From Bacteroidota bacterium (GTDB lineage: Bacteria; Bacteroidota; Bacteroidia; Chitinophagales; Chitinophagaceae), in NCBI GenBank assembly GCA_018267515.1, contig JAFDYJ010000051.1:1-56238 (forward strand): 56,238 nucleotides of DNA, read 5' to 3'. The notes under the pieces are model-generated. The model saw only the letters and a program-made list of their open reading frames with translations. It was not told the origin of the DNA and did no database searches. The position numbers and the translations under genes are program-made. Positions 29,331-37,459 of the stretch are shown here, piece by piece. Position 1 is the stretch's first letter. Each line of letters opens with the position of its first letter.

Positions 29331-30431
29331 ATGGCATTACAGGCAGGAATTGTCGGTTTACCGAATGTGGGAAAATCAACCCTTTTCAATGCAGTCAGTA
29401 ATAGTGCTAAAGCACAGGCAAGCAATTATCGCTTTTGCACCATCGAACCCAATGTTGGTTTAGTTGACGTACCGGATGAACGGCTGGCAAGGCTGGCTGA
29501 ACTGGTGAATCCTAACCGGATTGTCCCTACTCAAATTGAAATCGTTGATATAGCAGGATTAGTACGAGGTGCCAGCAAAGGTGAAGGCCTGGGAAACAAA
29601 TTTCTTGCGAACATTCGTGAAGTGGATGCCATTATTCATGTCATCCGTTGCTTTGAAGATGAAAATATCTTAAGAGAAGAAGGTGCAATTGATCCCGTAA
29701 GCGATAAAGAGATCATAGAAACTGAACTCCAGCTGAAAGATCTGGACAGTGTTGAGAAAAAAATAGCAAGAGTAGAAAAACTGGCGAAATCAGGAGATGC
29801 AAAACTGAAATACGAGTATGATATTTTACTAAGATGTAAGCAGCAATTAGACAAAGGAAAAAATATCAGGGAACTGGATTTATATAAGGAAGAAAAAACA
29901 GCTATTGCAGATCTTTTTCTGCTGACAGATAAACCGGTTTTATATGTTGCCAACGTGGATGAAACATCCATGCACACAGGGAATAAATATTCACAAAGAC
30001 TCACTGAAGCCATCCGGAATGAGAAAGCCGAAGTCATCATAATGAATAATTCCATTGAAGCCCAGATCAGTGAAATGGAAAACCCGGATGATAAGGCAAT
30101 GTTTATGGACGAATATAAAATGCAGGAACCTGCATTGAACCGGCTGATCCGTTCTGCTTATAAACTACTGAATCTTCAAACCTATTTTACTGCCGGAGTT
30201 CAGGAAGTCAGGGCATGGACTATTCATGAAGGCTGGAAAGCGCCACAAGCTGCCGGAGTAATACATACTGATTTTGAAAAAGGTTTTATTAAAGCTGAAG
30301 TGATCTCATACAATGATTTCATCCAATACGGTTCTGAAGCTGCCTGTCGTGAAGCCGGTAGATTAAGGATTGAAGGAAAAGATTACACGGTGAAAGATGG
30401 CGATGTAATGCATTTCAGATTTAACGTGTAA
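29331..30431 (+). CDS. ychF: redox-regulated ATPase/GTPase YchF (Obg family)
   Basis: A 366-residue universally conserved P-loop protein that binds ribosomes and hydrolyses ATP better than GTP. Visible parts are the P-loop GLPNVGKST (about 8-16), the switch region with [20 protein letters not shown], the coiled-coil insert (about 130-190), the atypical base-recognition motif, and the C-terminal TGS domain (about 280-364) with [18 protein letters not shown] and [15 protein letters not shown] at the very end. Length and both ends fit the family. It is monocistronic, with its own -7 box and a downstream terminator. Confidence 0.97.
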   Translation: MALQAGIVGLPNVGKSTLFNAVSNSAKAQASNYRFCTIEPNVGLVDVPDERLARLAELVNPNRIVPTQIEIVDIAGLVRGASKGEGLGNKFLANIREVDAIIHVIRCFEDENILREEGAIDPVSDKEIIETELQLKDLDSVEKKIARVEKLAKSGDAKLKYEYDILLRCKQQLDKGKNIRELDLYKEEKTAIADLFLLTDKPVLYVANVDETSMHTGNKYSQRLTEAIRNEKAEVIIMNNSIEAQISEMENPDDKAMFMDEYKMQEPALNRLIRSAYKLLNLQTYFTAGVQEVRAWTIHEGWKAPQAAGVIHTDFEKGFIKAEVISYNDFIQYGSEAACREAGRLRIEGKDYTVKDGDVMHFRFNV

Positions 30432-30572
30432 TACACCGGTTGCCGGTATGAAATCAGAATAATCACCAGCCATTTTTGACCACCGTACCTAATTCACCCT
30501 ATGAAATGCAACGGGTATGCTGCTTTCTCTCTGCTGAGAATTTACAATAAAAAGTTTTACTTAGCGGCCTAT

Positions 30573-30610
30573 AAAAAATTACACCAACCGAGCGGTTGGT
30601 GTAATTTTTT
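30573..30610. terminator. bidirectional terminator, 18-bp perfect inverted repeat
   Basis: Between convergent ychF and the OmpA-family gene lies the perfect inverted repeat AAAAAATTACACCAACCG and its complement, with only AG between the arms. A and T runs at both ends allow termination on either strand. Confidence 0.85.
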
Positions 30611-30635
30611 GATTTAATTATGAAAACTCCTGTTA

Positions 30636-31979
30636 TTAATAATAACTCAAATTCAACTCTACCCTGCGATTTTTCTGGCGGCCTGCAGCAGTTTTATTAT
30701 CGGCAATAGGTGAATTCTCACCATGTCCTTCCGATGTAATGCGGTCTCCGGAAACTCCTTTGCTGACAAAGTATTGCTTAACAGCATTTGCACGGTTTTC
30801 ACTTAATTTTTGATTCAGCTCATCTTTTCCAACGTTATCGGTAAAACCATCAACAGATAATTTGATTTCAGGATTTTCTTCCATGATCTTTACTACTTCA
30901 TTCAAACCTTTGAAGGATTTGGATGCCAGTTTATAACTACCAGTTACAAACAATATATTCTGAGCAGCATAGTCAACTTTTTTCTTCACTTCTGCTTTAA
31001 CCAATGGGCATCCCTGGTTTTCTTTTACACCGGCTAGATTCGGGCATTTATCTTCTTCATCATTTACTCCATCGCCATCAGAATCCGGAATAGGACAACC
31101 CTGGTAACGGGCTAAACCTGCAACCGTAGGACATTTATCTTCTTCATCATTGATTCCATCTTTGTCAGTATCCGGAATCGGGCAACCCTGGTAACGGGCT
31201 AAACCTGCAACTGTAGGGCATTTGTCTTCCTCATCATTGATTCCGTCCTTGTCAGTATCCGGAACCGGGCAACCATCATATTTTGCAACTCCCGGAACAG
31301 TAGGACATTTATCTTTATCGTCAGTGATACCATCCTTATCTGTGTCTGCCGGTGGCAGAGGGGGCGGAGGCGGTGGAGGAATTATTTTAGGTTCTTTCTT
31401 TTTTCCTAATGACTGGGCAATACCCAGGCTGTAAAATAAATTATAGTCAGCAGTTTCAGTTGTGACCGGAACACGATATTGGGATGTAAGATTTATATGA
31501 ACTTCATCGGCCAGGTTTAATTTAATTCCCACACCCATTGGAATATAGGCTCCATAATATCCTTCAAAAGTCTGAGCGCCGATACCTGCAGTAAGGTAAG
31601 GCTGCACCCAATATTTTTCAGTCGTCAATTTGAAATTCAATTGTGCATCTGCCGTAAGCAAAATATTATCACCTGAAAAACTCTTATTTGGAATCGGGTC
31701 AGCAGAAAAAACACCTCCCAGGGTTGCAGCAAGATCAATATGCTTTCTCAATCCCTTATAGTATGAAAGACCAATACCCGGTGACATATTTTTGAACTTA
31801 GTCCACAGTTTGTTTGAAAAAACATAACTCATGGAATGGGACCTTATAATACGAGGTGTTGCATAATCAGTCATTGTAACATTGATTCCAAAGGCGGCCG
31901 GTCTTATTTCGTCATCCTGACCGTATGCAGCGGAAATCAGAATAGAAAAGGAAAGCAAAACAGATAGTAATTTCTTCAT
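30636..31979 (-). CDS. OmpA-family protein with thrombospondin type-3 repeats
   Basis: A 447-residue outer-membrane protein from the ATG at 31979 (signal peptide about 1-20, ending AAYG). An N-terminal eight-strand-type barrel (about 25-200) leads to a proline-rich linker, then four calcium-binding thrombospondin-3 repeats (DTDKDGINDEEDKCPTVAG pattern, about 29 residues each, about 220-335). The C-terminal OmpA domain (about 345-447) binds peptidoglycan (SVDGFTDNVG, LSENRANAVKQYF, GHGENSPIADN). The protein tethers the outer membrane to the wall. The two middle repeats are nearly identical in DNA, so copy number may vary. Confidence 0.93.
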   Translation of the reverse strand: MKKLLSVLLSFSILISAAYGQDDEIRPAAFGINVTMTDYATPRIIRSHSMSYVFSNKLWTKFKNMSPGIGLSYYKGLRKHIDLAATLGGVFSADPIPNKSFSGDNILLTADAQLNFKLTTEKYWVQPYLTAGIGAQTFEGYYGAYIPMGVGIKLNLADEVHINLTSQYRVPVTTETADYNLFYSLGIAQSLGKKKEPKIIPPPPPPPLPPADTDKDGITDDKDKCPTVPGVAKYDGCPVPDTDKDGINDEEDKCPTVAGLARYQGCPIPDTDKDGINDEEDKCPTVAGLARYQGCPIPDSDGDGVNDEEDKCPNLAGVKENQGCPLVKAEVKKKVDYAAQNILFVTGSYKLASKSFKGLNEVVKIMEENPEIKLSVDGFTDNVGKDELNQKLSENRANAVKQYFVSKGVSGDRITSEGHGENSPIADNKTAAGRQKNRRVELNLSYY

Positions 31980-32012
31980 AAAAATGTTAGTTTTATTTAT
32001 AAAAAGACACAA

Positions 32013-32020
32013 CAAAAGTA
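32013..32020 (-). promoter_or_regulatory. -7 box of the ompA-family gene
   Basis: TACTTTTG on the minus strand ends 33 nt before the ATG at 31979. Confidence 0.45.
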
Positions 32021-32160
32021 ACGGGTAAGTTCTATATCCTGAAATAAATTATTTAGCTAATATTCACCCTCTTATATAGCTATAATTCCTATATTACCTT
32101 AACTGCTGATTTTTTTAGATATCAATTTAGAACAGTTAATGAAAAAAAAACATACAAGTA

Positions 32161-33849
32161 TTATTTGCCTGTAAAATATTTTTCAGCCAGTCTTTTATCT
32201 TCCCCATAAATATCGTTATAAAACTGAATTGTGCCATTTTTCCCTTCGCAGGTAAAGTACCTGATAAACAGGGGCAGTTTGGTCTTTATAGCAAGGCTGC
32301 GCTTTTCCTTTTTATTAAGCCACCGCTGAATTGAGTCAATTCTCATCCCTGCTTTCCCGTCTGCATCATCATTGTCAATTACAAAATTGGCAAGGGTATG
32401 CCAATCCTGAACCCGAATGCAACCATGGCTCATTGCTCTGTCATTTCGGCTAAATAAATAACGTTCATTGGTATCATGCAGGTAAACGGCATATTTGTTA
32501 TTAAAATTAAATTTCATAACACCTAGTGCATTGGCATCTCCGCTTCCCTGAATAACATGATATGGAATTGAGTTTTTAAATTTTGTCCAATCCACCGAAT
32601 CAGGATTTATCTCATTCCCCTTAAAGTCAAATACTCCGTATTTTTTCTTTTGAAAGTACTTCGGATTCTTTTTTACTCCGGGTAGTATTTCTTTTACTAT
32701 AATGCTGGTGGGTATTGTCCATTTCGGATAGGTTATCAATTCTGAAATGGCACTGGTGAGCACCGGGCTTCGGGTAGCCGGTTTACCGCAAACAATCCGG
32801 GACTGAATTTTTATTGTATCATCATCCCACACCTGTAATGAAAAAGCTGGAAGATTGACCCATATATATTTTTCAGGCATTTCAGAAGGCAGTTTTTTAA
32901 ACCGGTCCATGGTTATTGCAATATGCACAAACCTTTCCCTGTCTGTAGTATTCAATGCAGTTAAGGTTTCATTCCCGATTTTTCCATCAGCTTCCAATCC
33001 TTTCTTTTCCTGGAATTTTTTCAGGGCATGGGCTAATTGAGACGAGTCAACCAAAGTACTATCAGTTGCAATAAAACCACTTTCATACAATCTTTTTTGA
33101 AGCAGTCGTTTATAGTTTGCCCTGTCTTTAGAAGGTGAAGGAACAACTGTATAGAATTTGTTATCAAAACCTTCTAAAAACTTTTTAATACCAGCTTTCA
33201 ACAAGTGATAAGCCTTAATTTTCGGCTCCAATTCATGAACCAGGTCAGTTAATTTTCCTGCTTTTTTTAAAGTATCCAACAGGCTTATAAAGTTGGCTTT
33301 ATCCATTACAGTATCTTTTCTCAGCGTAATACTATCATTAGGCAATCTACCCAGTTTGATATCTTTTACAATATGAAAAAAGGCATCAGTAAGAAATAAG
33401 TCAGCTCTCGCCCATAAATCCGCATTTCTCCTATCAGATTTTGCTGTACTGTCATTGAAAAAAAGCAAGCGAATGGAAGACAATTGTAGAAAATGATAAT
33501 CTTCGGGGAATAAACCATAAAGCTTTGAATTTTGAATAAACCGGTACATTGAATCCCCGACAGGTAGCCACTTTTCACCCTTACTCCAGATTGCAGCATC
33601 CGCATTTTGGCTGTAGGCAAGTTTTACTTGTGCGAAATATTTCAAAATTGTCGAATCATCAATTTTCCCAATTGACTCATTTGAGAAGCCGAGAAGTTCT
33701 TTAATCCGGGAAGACGTCTTTTGCTCTAATTCCTTTGAAGAGTGAGCTATATTTTTCTCTGAACTGCTGTTTTCATTATTGCAGGAGATAGAAATAAATA
33801 TCCAGATTATTGAGCACAAAAAAGATAAGGAAGATTTCATTTTATTCAT
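32161..33849 (-). CDS. L,D-transpeptidase (YcbB-like), lipoprotein
   Basis: A 562-residue cell-wall enzyme that forms 3-3 crosslinks or attaches proteins to peptidoglycan. A lipoprotein signal ends in ISISCNNENSS (Cys23). After a long N-terminal domain comes a peptidoglycan-binding PG_binding_1 segment (SQLAHALKKFQEKKGLEADG, about 265-300). The YkuD catalytic domain (about 325-495) carries MSHGCIRV with catalytic Cys477 and the preceding histidine. The order matches the YcbB/LdtD group. A second in-frame ATG three codons later cannot be excluded as the start. It is divergent from a dipeptidase that also acts on wall peptides. Confidence 0.9.
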   Translation of the reverse strand: MNKMKSSLSFLCSIIWIFISISCNNENSSSEKNIAHSSKELEQKTSSRIKELLGFSNESIGKIDDSTILKYFAQVKLAYSQNADAAIWSKGEKWLPVGDSMYRFIQNSKLYGLFPEDYHFLQLSSIRLLFFNDSTAKSDRRNADLWARADLFLTDAFFHIVKDIKLGRLPNDSITLRKDTVMDKANFISLLDTLKKAGKLTDLVHELEPKIKAYHLLKAGIKKFLEGFDNKFYTVVPSPSKDRANYKRLLQKRLYESGFIATDSTLVDSSQLAHALKKFQEKKGLEADGKIGNETLTALNTTDRERFVHIAITMDRFKKLPSEMPEKYIWVNLPAFSLQVWDDDTIKIQSRIVCGKPATRSPVLTSAISELITYPKWTIPTSIIVKEILPGVKKNPKYFQKKKYGVFDFKGNEINPDSVDWTKFKNSIPYHVIQGSGDANALGVMKFNFNNKYAVYLHDTNERYLFSRNDRAMSHGCIRVQDWHTLANFVIDNDDADGKAGMRIDSIQRWLNKKEKRSLAIKTKLPLFIRYFTCEGKNGTIQFYNDIYGEDKRLAEKYFTGK

Positions 33850-33913
33850 GAAGGTTGAAACATTGTTACATATCCGGAATTTATTTTAATTTACCGGAAA
33901 GAACAAAGTTGAA

Positions 33914-34642
33914 ATGTCCAACAATATAAGAAATCAGCTTAATATCCAACTAATAATTTTTGTTGTTTTTTCAATAGTACCGACATTTAATTCTTTCGCA
34001 CAGGTAGCAGTTCAAAACTACCCTGAGGTCACTAAAAATCTGAAAGAATACCGCATACAAGTCGAAAATAATTCCGATAAAAAGATGGTGGAACTGAAAT
34101 CAATTATCCCCGGGCTGGTTTATGATATCCGCTACGCCACTACAAACAATTTCATGCATCGCAAAATGTATCCCGGAAAAACTAACTATACTTTTCTGAG
34201 AAAGCCAGCTGCTGAAAGTCTTTTAAATGTTCAAAAAGAATTAAATGAAAAAGGATTGGGGTTAAAAATCTTTGATGCTTACCGACCCTACTCTGTCACA
34301 ATGAAATTCTGGGAATTGGTCCATGATGAACGATATGTTGCCAATCCCGCAAAAGGCAGCGGTCATAACAGGGGCATTGCAGTTGATCTCACTATTATTA
34401 AATTAAAAACAGGTGATGAACTGAATATGGGAACCGGTTTCGATAATTTTACTGATTCTGCTCATCAGGTTTTTACTGATTTACCGAAGGAAGTTTTACA
34501 AAACAGAGCTTTGCTGAAATCAACAATGGAAAAATATGGTTTCAAAGCCTTGGAAACAGAATGGTGGCATTTTTATCTTCCGGACGGTGATAAATTTGAA
34601 GTGTTGGATATAAGTTTTAAAAAATTAAAGAAAATCAGCTAA
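33914..34642 (+). CDS. D-alanyl-D-alanine dipeptidase, VanX/DdpX type (M15D)
   Basis: A 242-residue exported zinc dipeptidase (signal peptide about 10-30, ending NSFAQ). Motifs are FDAYRPYSV, GSGHNRGIAVDLTI with zinc ligands His and Asp (SxHxxGxAxD pattern), and EWWHFYL with catalytic Glu and the third ligand. VanX enzymes split D-Ala-D-Ala. In an organism without a vanA cluster this is more likely wall turnover or peptide recovery than glycopeptide resistance. No vanH or vanA homologue is present here. Its 3' end overlaps the aroC stop on the other strand by 8 bp. Confidence 0.9.
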   Translation: MSNNIRNQLNIQLIIFVVFSIVPTFNSFAQVAVQNYPEVTKNLKEYRIQVENNSDKKMVELKSIIPGLVYDIRYATTNNFMHRKMYPGKTNYTFLRKPAAESLLNVQKELNEKGLGLKIFDAYRPYSVTMKFWELVHDERYVANPAKGSGHNRGIAVDLTIIKLKTGDELNMGTGFDNFTDSAHQVFTDLPKEVLQNRALLKSTMEKYGFKALETEWWHFYLPDGDKFEVLDISFKKLKKIS

Positions 34643-36134
34643 TCACTCTTGGTATTCTTTGCTCGAGCATCATTAAATCTGCTAAGACAATTGCAGTCGC
34701 TGCTTCTAAGATTACAGGGACACGAAGTGCAATGCATAGATCATGTCGTCCTTTTACAGAAGTTGTTTCCACCTTTCCTGTTTCCCAATTCAAAGTGCTT
34801 TGTTCCTTTGGAGTAGATGAGGTTGGCTTGATTGCAATTCGAAAAATCAATTCATTTCCATTGGTCAATCCTCCCACTATTCCACCGGCATGATTTGTTT
34901 TCGTTTTGCCATCTATATTTTCTATAGCATCATTATGTTCGCTGCCATACATTCTTGCAGCTGCAAAACCGGTTCCGAATTCTATACCCCGAACTGCAGG
35001 TATGGCAAATACAATATGACTCAACTGTGATTCTACCGAATCAAAAAAAGGTTCACCCAAACCGACCGGTAGTCCATTTGTCCTGCATTCAATAATTCCG
35101 CCAATTGAATCTTTGGCATCAATTGCTTTTTGCAAACCTTTTTCGAGATCTGTTTCTCCGCCAATTTCGATAATCCGGGAAGTGATCTCAATGCCATCAT
35201 AGACTTCACCCTCCATCTCACTCTCCTGTGGAGAGGGAGTGATAGACTCCGATTCCAGAACTCCTCTAATGGAATTCAAAACATCTCCGATTTGATTAAG
35301 CACCTGTTCATTGGTAAATCGCATTATTTTATACTGATGCTCATTCAACCATTCAGATCTAAGAAGATCATATTTCTTTTGTTCTTCACTATTATGATAA
35401 CCACCATCAATTTCAATAACAAGTTTTTTTGTCAGGCAAACAAAATCCGGTATAAAACCTGAGATGGGATGTTGTCTTCTAAATTTGAATCCAGCAAGTT
35501 TTCTGTTACGCAGTTCCTGCCAAAGTTTACCTTCCGCTTCGGTTGGATTCTTCCTGTTCTGTTTAGCAAACTCAGTTATAATTTTCCATTGCTCCAAAGA
35601 ATTTGTAACGTACCCGGGAACATTGGATTGTTCAAAAGCCCCTCCTTTGGAGGGGTTTGGGGTGGTCGCTCCAATGCTTTCAGGAAATGTTGGGCAGAAG
35701 TCCAATATTTTCTTTGCAATCACTCCCGCTGCAACTAAAGCAACCGTCAATCTTCCGCTGAAATGACCACTGCCCCGGTAATCTTCATGTCCTCCGAATT
35801 TTTTCTTTGCCACAAAATCCGCATGACCGGGACGGGGAACATCACGTTGCTTTTCATAATCAGTTGACCGGGTATTTTTGTTTTCAAAAAAAATAGTAAT
35901 CGGAGCCCCGGTAGTTTTATTATTGAAGAGACCACTTTTAAAAATAGGGAAATCATCTTCTTGTCTCGGTGTAGTACCTTTTTGTGTTCCGCCTTTTCTT
36001 CTTTCCAAATCCGGTAAAAAATCTTCTGCAGTTAATGGCAAGCCTGCAGGACAACCATCAATTACAATACCGACGCTTTCGCCATGCGATTCACCAAAAA
36101 TGGAAACACGAAATATCCTGCCAAAACTATTCAT
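34635..36134 (-). CDS. aroC: chorismate synthase with an in-frame DUF559 nuclease domain insert
   Basis: Last step of the shikimate pathway: EPSP to chorismate, needing reduced FMN. The 499-residue ORF holds a complete chorismate synthase in two parts. Residues 1-145 have FRVSIFGESHGESVG, RRKGGTQKGTTPRQEDD, DYRGSGHFSGRLT and the GVIAKKIL helix. Residues 314-499 resume with GIEITSRIIEIGGETD and contain GGIIECRTNGLPVGLGEPFFDS, NHAGGIVGGLTNG, KPTSSTPKEQ and RHDLCIALRVPVILEAA. Together they make about 331 residues, normal for Bacteroidota. In between, residues 146-313 are foreign and contain a DUF559 endonuclease-like domain. No stop or frameshift interrupts the frame. It overlaps aroA by 4 bp at the end of the operon. 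Confidence 0.93.
   Translation of the reverse strand: MNSFGRIFRVSIFGESHGESVGIVIDGCPAGLPLTAEDFLPDLERRKGGTQKGTTPRQEDDFPIFKSGLFNNKTTGAPITIFFENKNTRSTDYEKQRDVPRPGHADFVAKKKFGGHEDYRGSGHFSGRLTVALVAAGVIAKKILDFCPTFPESIGATTPNPSKGGAFEQSNVPGYVTNSLEQWKIITEFAKQNRKNPTEAEGKLWQELRNRKLAGFKFRRQHPISGFIPDFVCLTKKLVIEIDGGYHNSEEQKKYDLLRSEWLNEHQYKIMRFTNEQVLNQIGDVLNSIRGVLESESITPSPQESEMEGEVYDGIEITSRIIEIGGETDLEKGLQKAIDAKDSIGGIIECRTNGLPVGLGEPFFDSVESQLSHIVFAIPAVRGIEFGTGFAAARMYGSEHNDAIENIDGKTKTNHAGGIVGGLTNGNELIFRIAIKPTSSTPKEQSTLNWETGKVETTSVKGRHDLCIALRVPVILEAATAIVLADLMMLEQRIPRVIS
35221..35235. repeat. palindromic element at the 3' side of the aroC insert
   Basis: CTCTCC-TGT-GGAGAG. In the coding direction the surrounding DNA reads ACTCCCTCTCC...GGAGAG and encodes ITPSPQESE. 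It is of the same type as the other palindromes in this operon. Confidence 0.6.
35639..35655. repeat. palindromic element at the 5' side of the aroC insert
   Basis: CCCCTCC-TTT-GGAGGGG is a perfect inverted repeat, followed by TTTGGGGTGG. In aroC it encodes TTPNPSKGGAFE. Confidence 0.7.
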
Positions 36135-37459
36135 ATAATAAATTTCTTATTCGGTAAAGTTACATCAGCGCCTAACTTTTTCAAATGCCAGAAAAAATCA
36201 GGATACGATTTATTGATTGCTTCTGCTGATTCGATTGTTGTTTCACCTTCTGCCCGCAACGCAGCAACTGCACATGCCATTGCAATGCGATGATCATGAT
36301 GAGAATGAACAGAAGAGCCTTTCAATTTACCACCCCCATGAATTTTCATTACATCTCCGCTCCATTCAACTTTTACTCCCATTTTTCCAAATTCTTCCTG
36401 AAGGGAAACTGCCCGATTGCTTTCTTTATGCATCAGGCGTTTTACTCCTTTTACTGTACTAGTTCCTTTGCAATAGGCTGCTAAAGCAACTAAGGGGGGA
36501 AACAAATCCGGACAATCGGTAGCATCAAACTCAAAAGCTCTCATACCTGCGCCGGCAGTAAGTGACGGTCTTACTTTAATTCCTTTTGCTTCTATTGCAA
36601 TATTTGCATTCGCACTCATCAATGCATCAATAATTTTCTTATCGCCCTGCGGAGAACTAAGATCCAAACCTTTCACTGTTATGGGTCCTGCTGTTACCCC
36701 TGCTACTAATAAGAAAGCACCGCCACTCCAATCAGACTCTACAGTATATTCAGCCCCGCCGCCTCCCAAAGGAGGAGTTTGCGAAGATTCAGATTGAAAA
36801 ATAAATTCTTTATAATTCCTATTCATTGGTACAATCATTCCAAACTGTTTCATTACATCGAGAGTAAGATCAACATATGGCTTGCTCTTTAAATTCCTGA
36901 CCTTTATCGAAACAGTTCCTTTTTTAGAGATGTTTTGGGAGGCAGAATATGCCATCAATAACCCTGTAATAAATTGAGAACTGAGCGAACCGTCCACTTC
37001 AATGTTTTTTGGTTGTAATGGCCCTTTAATCTTCAATGGTAATTTTCCTTCATTAGAACAAATTTCAACAGCAAGCTGTGGAAAAAAAGTATCAAAGAAA
37101 TTCATGGGACGATTCAGCAAACTACCTTCACCATTAATTGTAATTTCTTTATCACTTAAAGCAATGATGGGAGCAAACATTCTTATTCCTAATCCACTTT
37201 CACCACAGTTAATTTCGCCCGGGCTTGCATTCAATCCGTTACTCTTTATTTTTAATTTATTGTTTTGAAATTCAACTTCAGCTCCAAGTTTTTTAATTAT
37301 TTCAATTGCAGCTTTATCATCATTACTATTACCTGGATTGTTGATGCTACTTGTCCCTTTTGTAAGTAAAGCTGCAGCCAACGCTCTTTGCATGGAACTT
37401 TTGGATGCCGGTGCCTGTATTATCCCGGATATCTTCGATGGTTTTACAATTGCAATCAT
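36131..37459 (-). CDS. aroA: 3-phosphoshikimate 1-carboxyvinyltransferase (EPSP synthase)
   Basis: Sixth step of the shikimate pathway: transfers enolpyruvyl from PEP to shikimate-3-phosphate. The 442-residue protein has the two-lobed family pattern: SKSSMQRALAAALL near the start (with the Ser-Lys that binds substrate), NCGESGLGIRMFAPI, VDGSLSSQFITGLLMA, YTVESDWSGGAFLL, DCPDLFPPLVALA, KESNRAVSLQEEFGKMG and HHDHRIAMACAVAALRAEG. At about residues 226-237 the stretch SSQTPPLGGGGAE is encoded by a GC-rich palindromic element. It starts inside the aroB stop and ends inside the aroC start, so the three are coupled. Confidence 0.95.
   Translation of the reverse strand: MIAIVKPSKISGIIQAPASKSSMQRALAAALLTKGTSSINNPGNSNDDKAAIEIIKKLGAEVEFQNNKLKIKSNGLNASPGEINCGESGLGIRMFAPIIALSDKEITINGEGSLLNRPMNFFDTFFPQLAVEICSNEGKLPLKIKGPLQPKNIEVDGSLSSQFITGLLMAYSASQNISKKGTVSIKVRNLKSKPYVDLTLDVMKQFGMIVPMNRNYKEFIFQSESSQTPPLGGGGAEYTVESDWSGGAFLLVAGVTAGPITVKGLDLSSPQGDKKIIDALMSANANIAIEAKGIKVRPSLTAGAGMRAFEFDATDCPDLFPPLVALAAYCKGTSTVKGVKRLMHKESNRAVSLQEEFGKMGVKVEWSGDVMKIHGGGKLKGSSVHSHHDHRIAMACAVAALRAEGETTIESAEAINKSYPDFFWHLKKLGADVTLPNKKFII
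36756..36778. repeat. palindromic element inside aroA
   Basis: CCTCC-CAAA-GGAGG (36762-36775) with GC-rich flanks. In the coding direction it reads ACTCCTCCTTTGGGAGG and then GCGGCGGGG, close to the element in aroC, and encodes TPPLGGGGA. Confidence 0.6.

Larger units (their letters stand above)
35196..35699 (-). mobile_element. DUF559 (Vsr-like) nuclease domain inserted in aroC
   Basis: This 504-bp, 168-codon in-frame segment splits aroC. Residues about 188-296 of the fused ORF form a DUF559 domain: NPTEAEGKLWQELRNRKLAG, FKFRRQHPISGFIPDF, CLTKKLVIEIDGGYH, then YDLLRSEWLNEHQYKIMRF. This is the layout of very-short-patch-repair-like PD-(D/E)XK nucleases, with candidate catalytic Asp (PDF) and Glu (VIEIDG). 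Palindromic GC-rich elements border the domain on both sides, inside the insert. I infer a mobile palindromic element carrying a nuclease. It is not an intein, since no terminal His-Asn is present. Confidence 0.75.

Noticed and set aside
30573..30610. Regulatory operator with an 18-bp palindrome
   Set aside because: It lies between two converging gene ends and has A and T runs on both sides, which fits a shared terminator better.
31080..31330. CRISPR-like regular repeats
   Set aside because: The period is 87 bp, with no unique spacers, and the repeats encode thrombospondin-3 units in frame.
33914..34642. Vancomycin resistance locus
   Set aside because: Only the VanX-type dipeptidase is present. 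There is no ligase, dehydrogenase or two-component system; such enzymes are common in wall turnover.
35196..35699. Intein in aroC
   Set aside because: The insert has a Cys near its start (residue 147), but there is no terminal His-Asn followed by Cys, Ser or Thr, and no splicing-domain motifs. The DUF559 domain is not an intein endonuclease type.
34635..36134. aroC as a pseudogene broken by insertion
   Set aside because: The frame stays open over 499 codons and all family motifs on both sides are kept, so a working fused enzyme is more likely.
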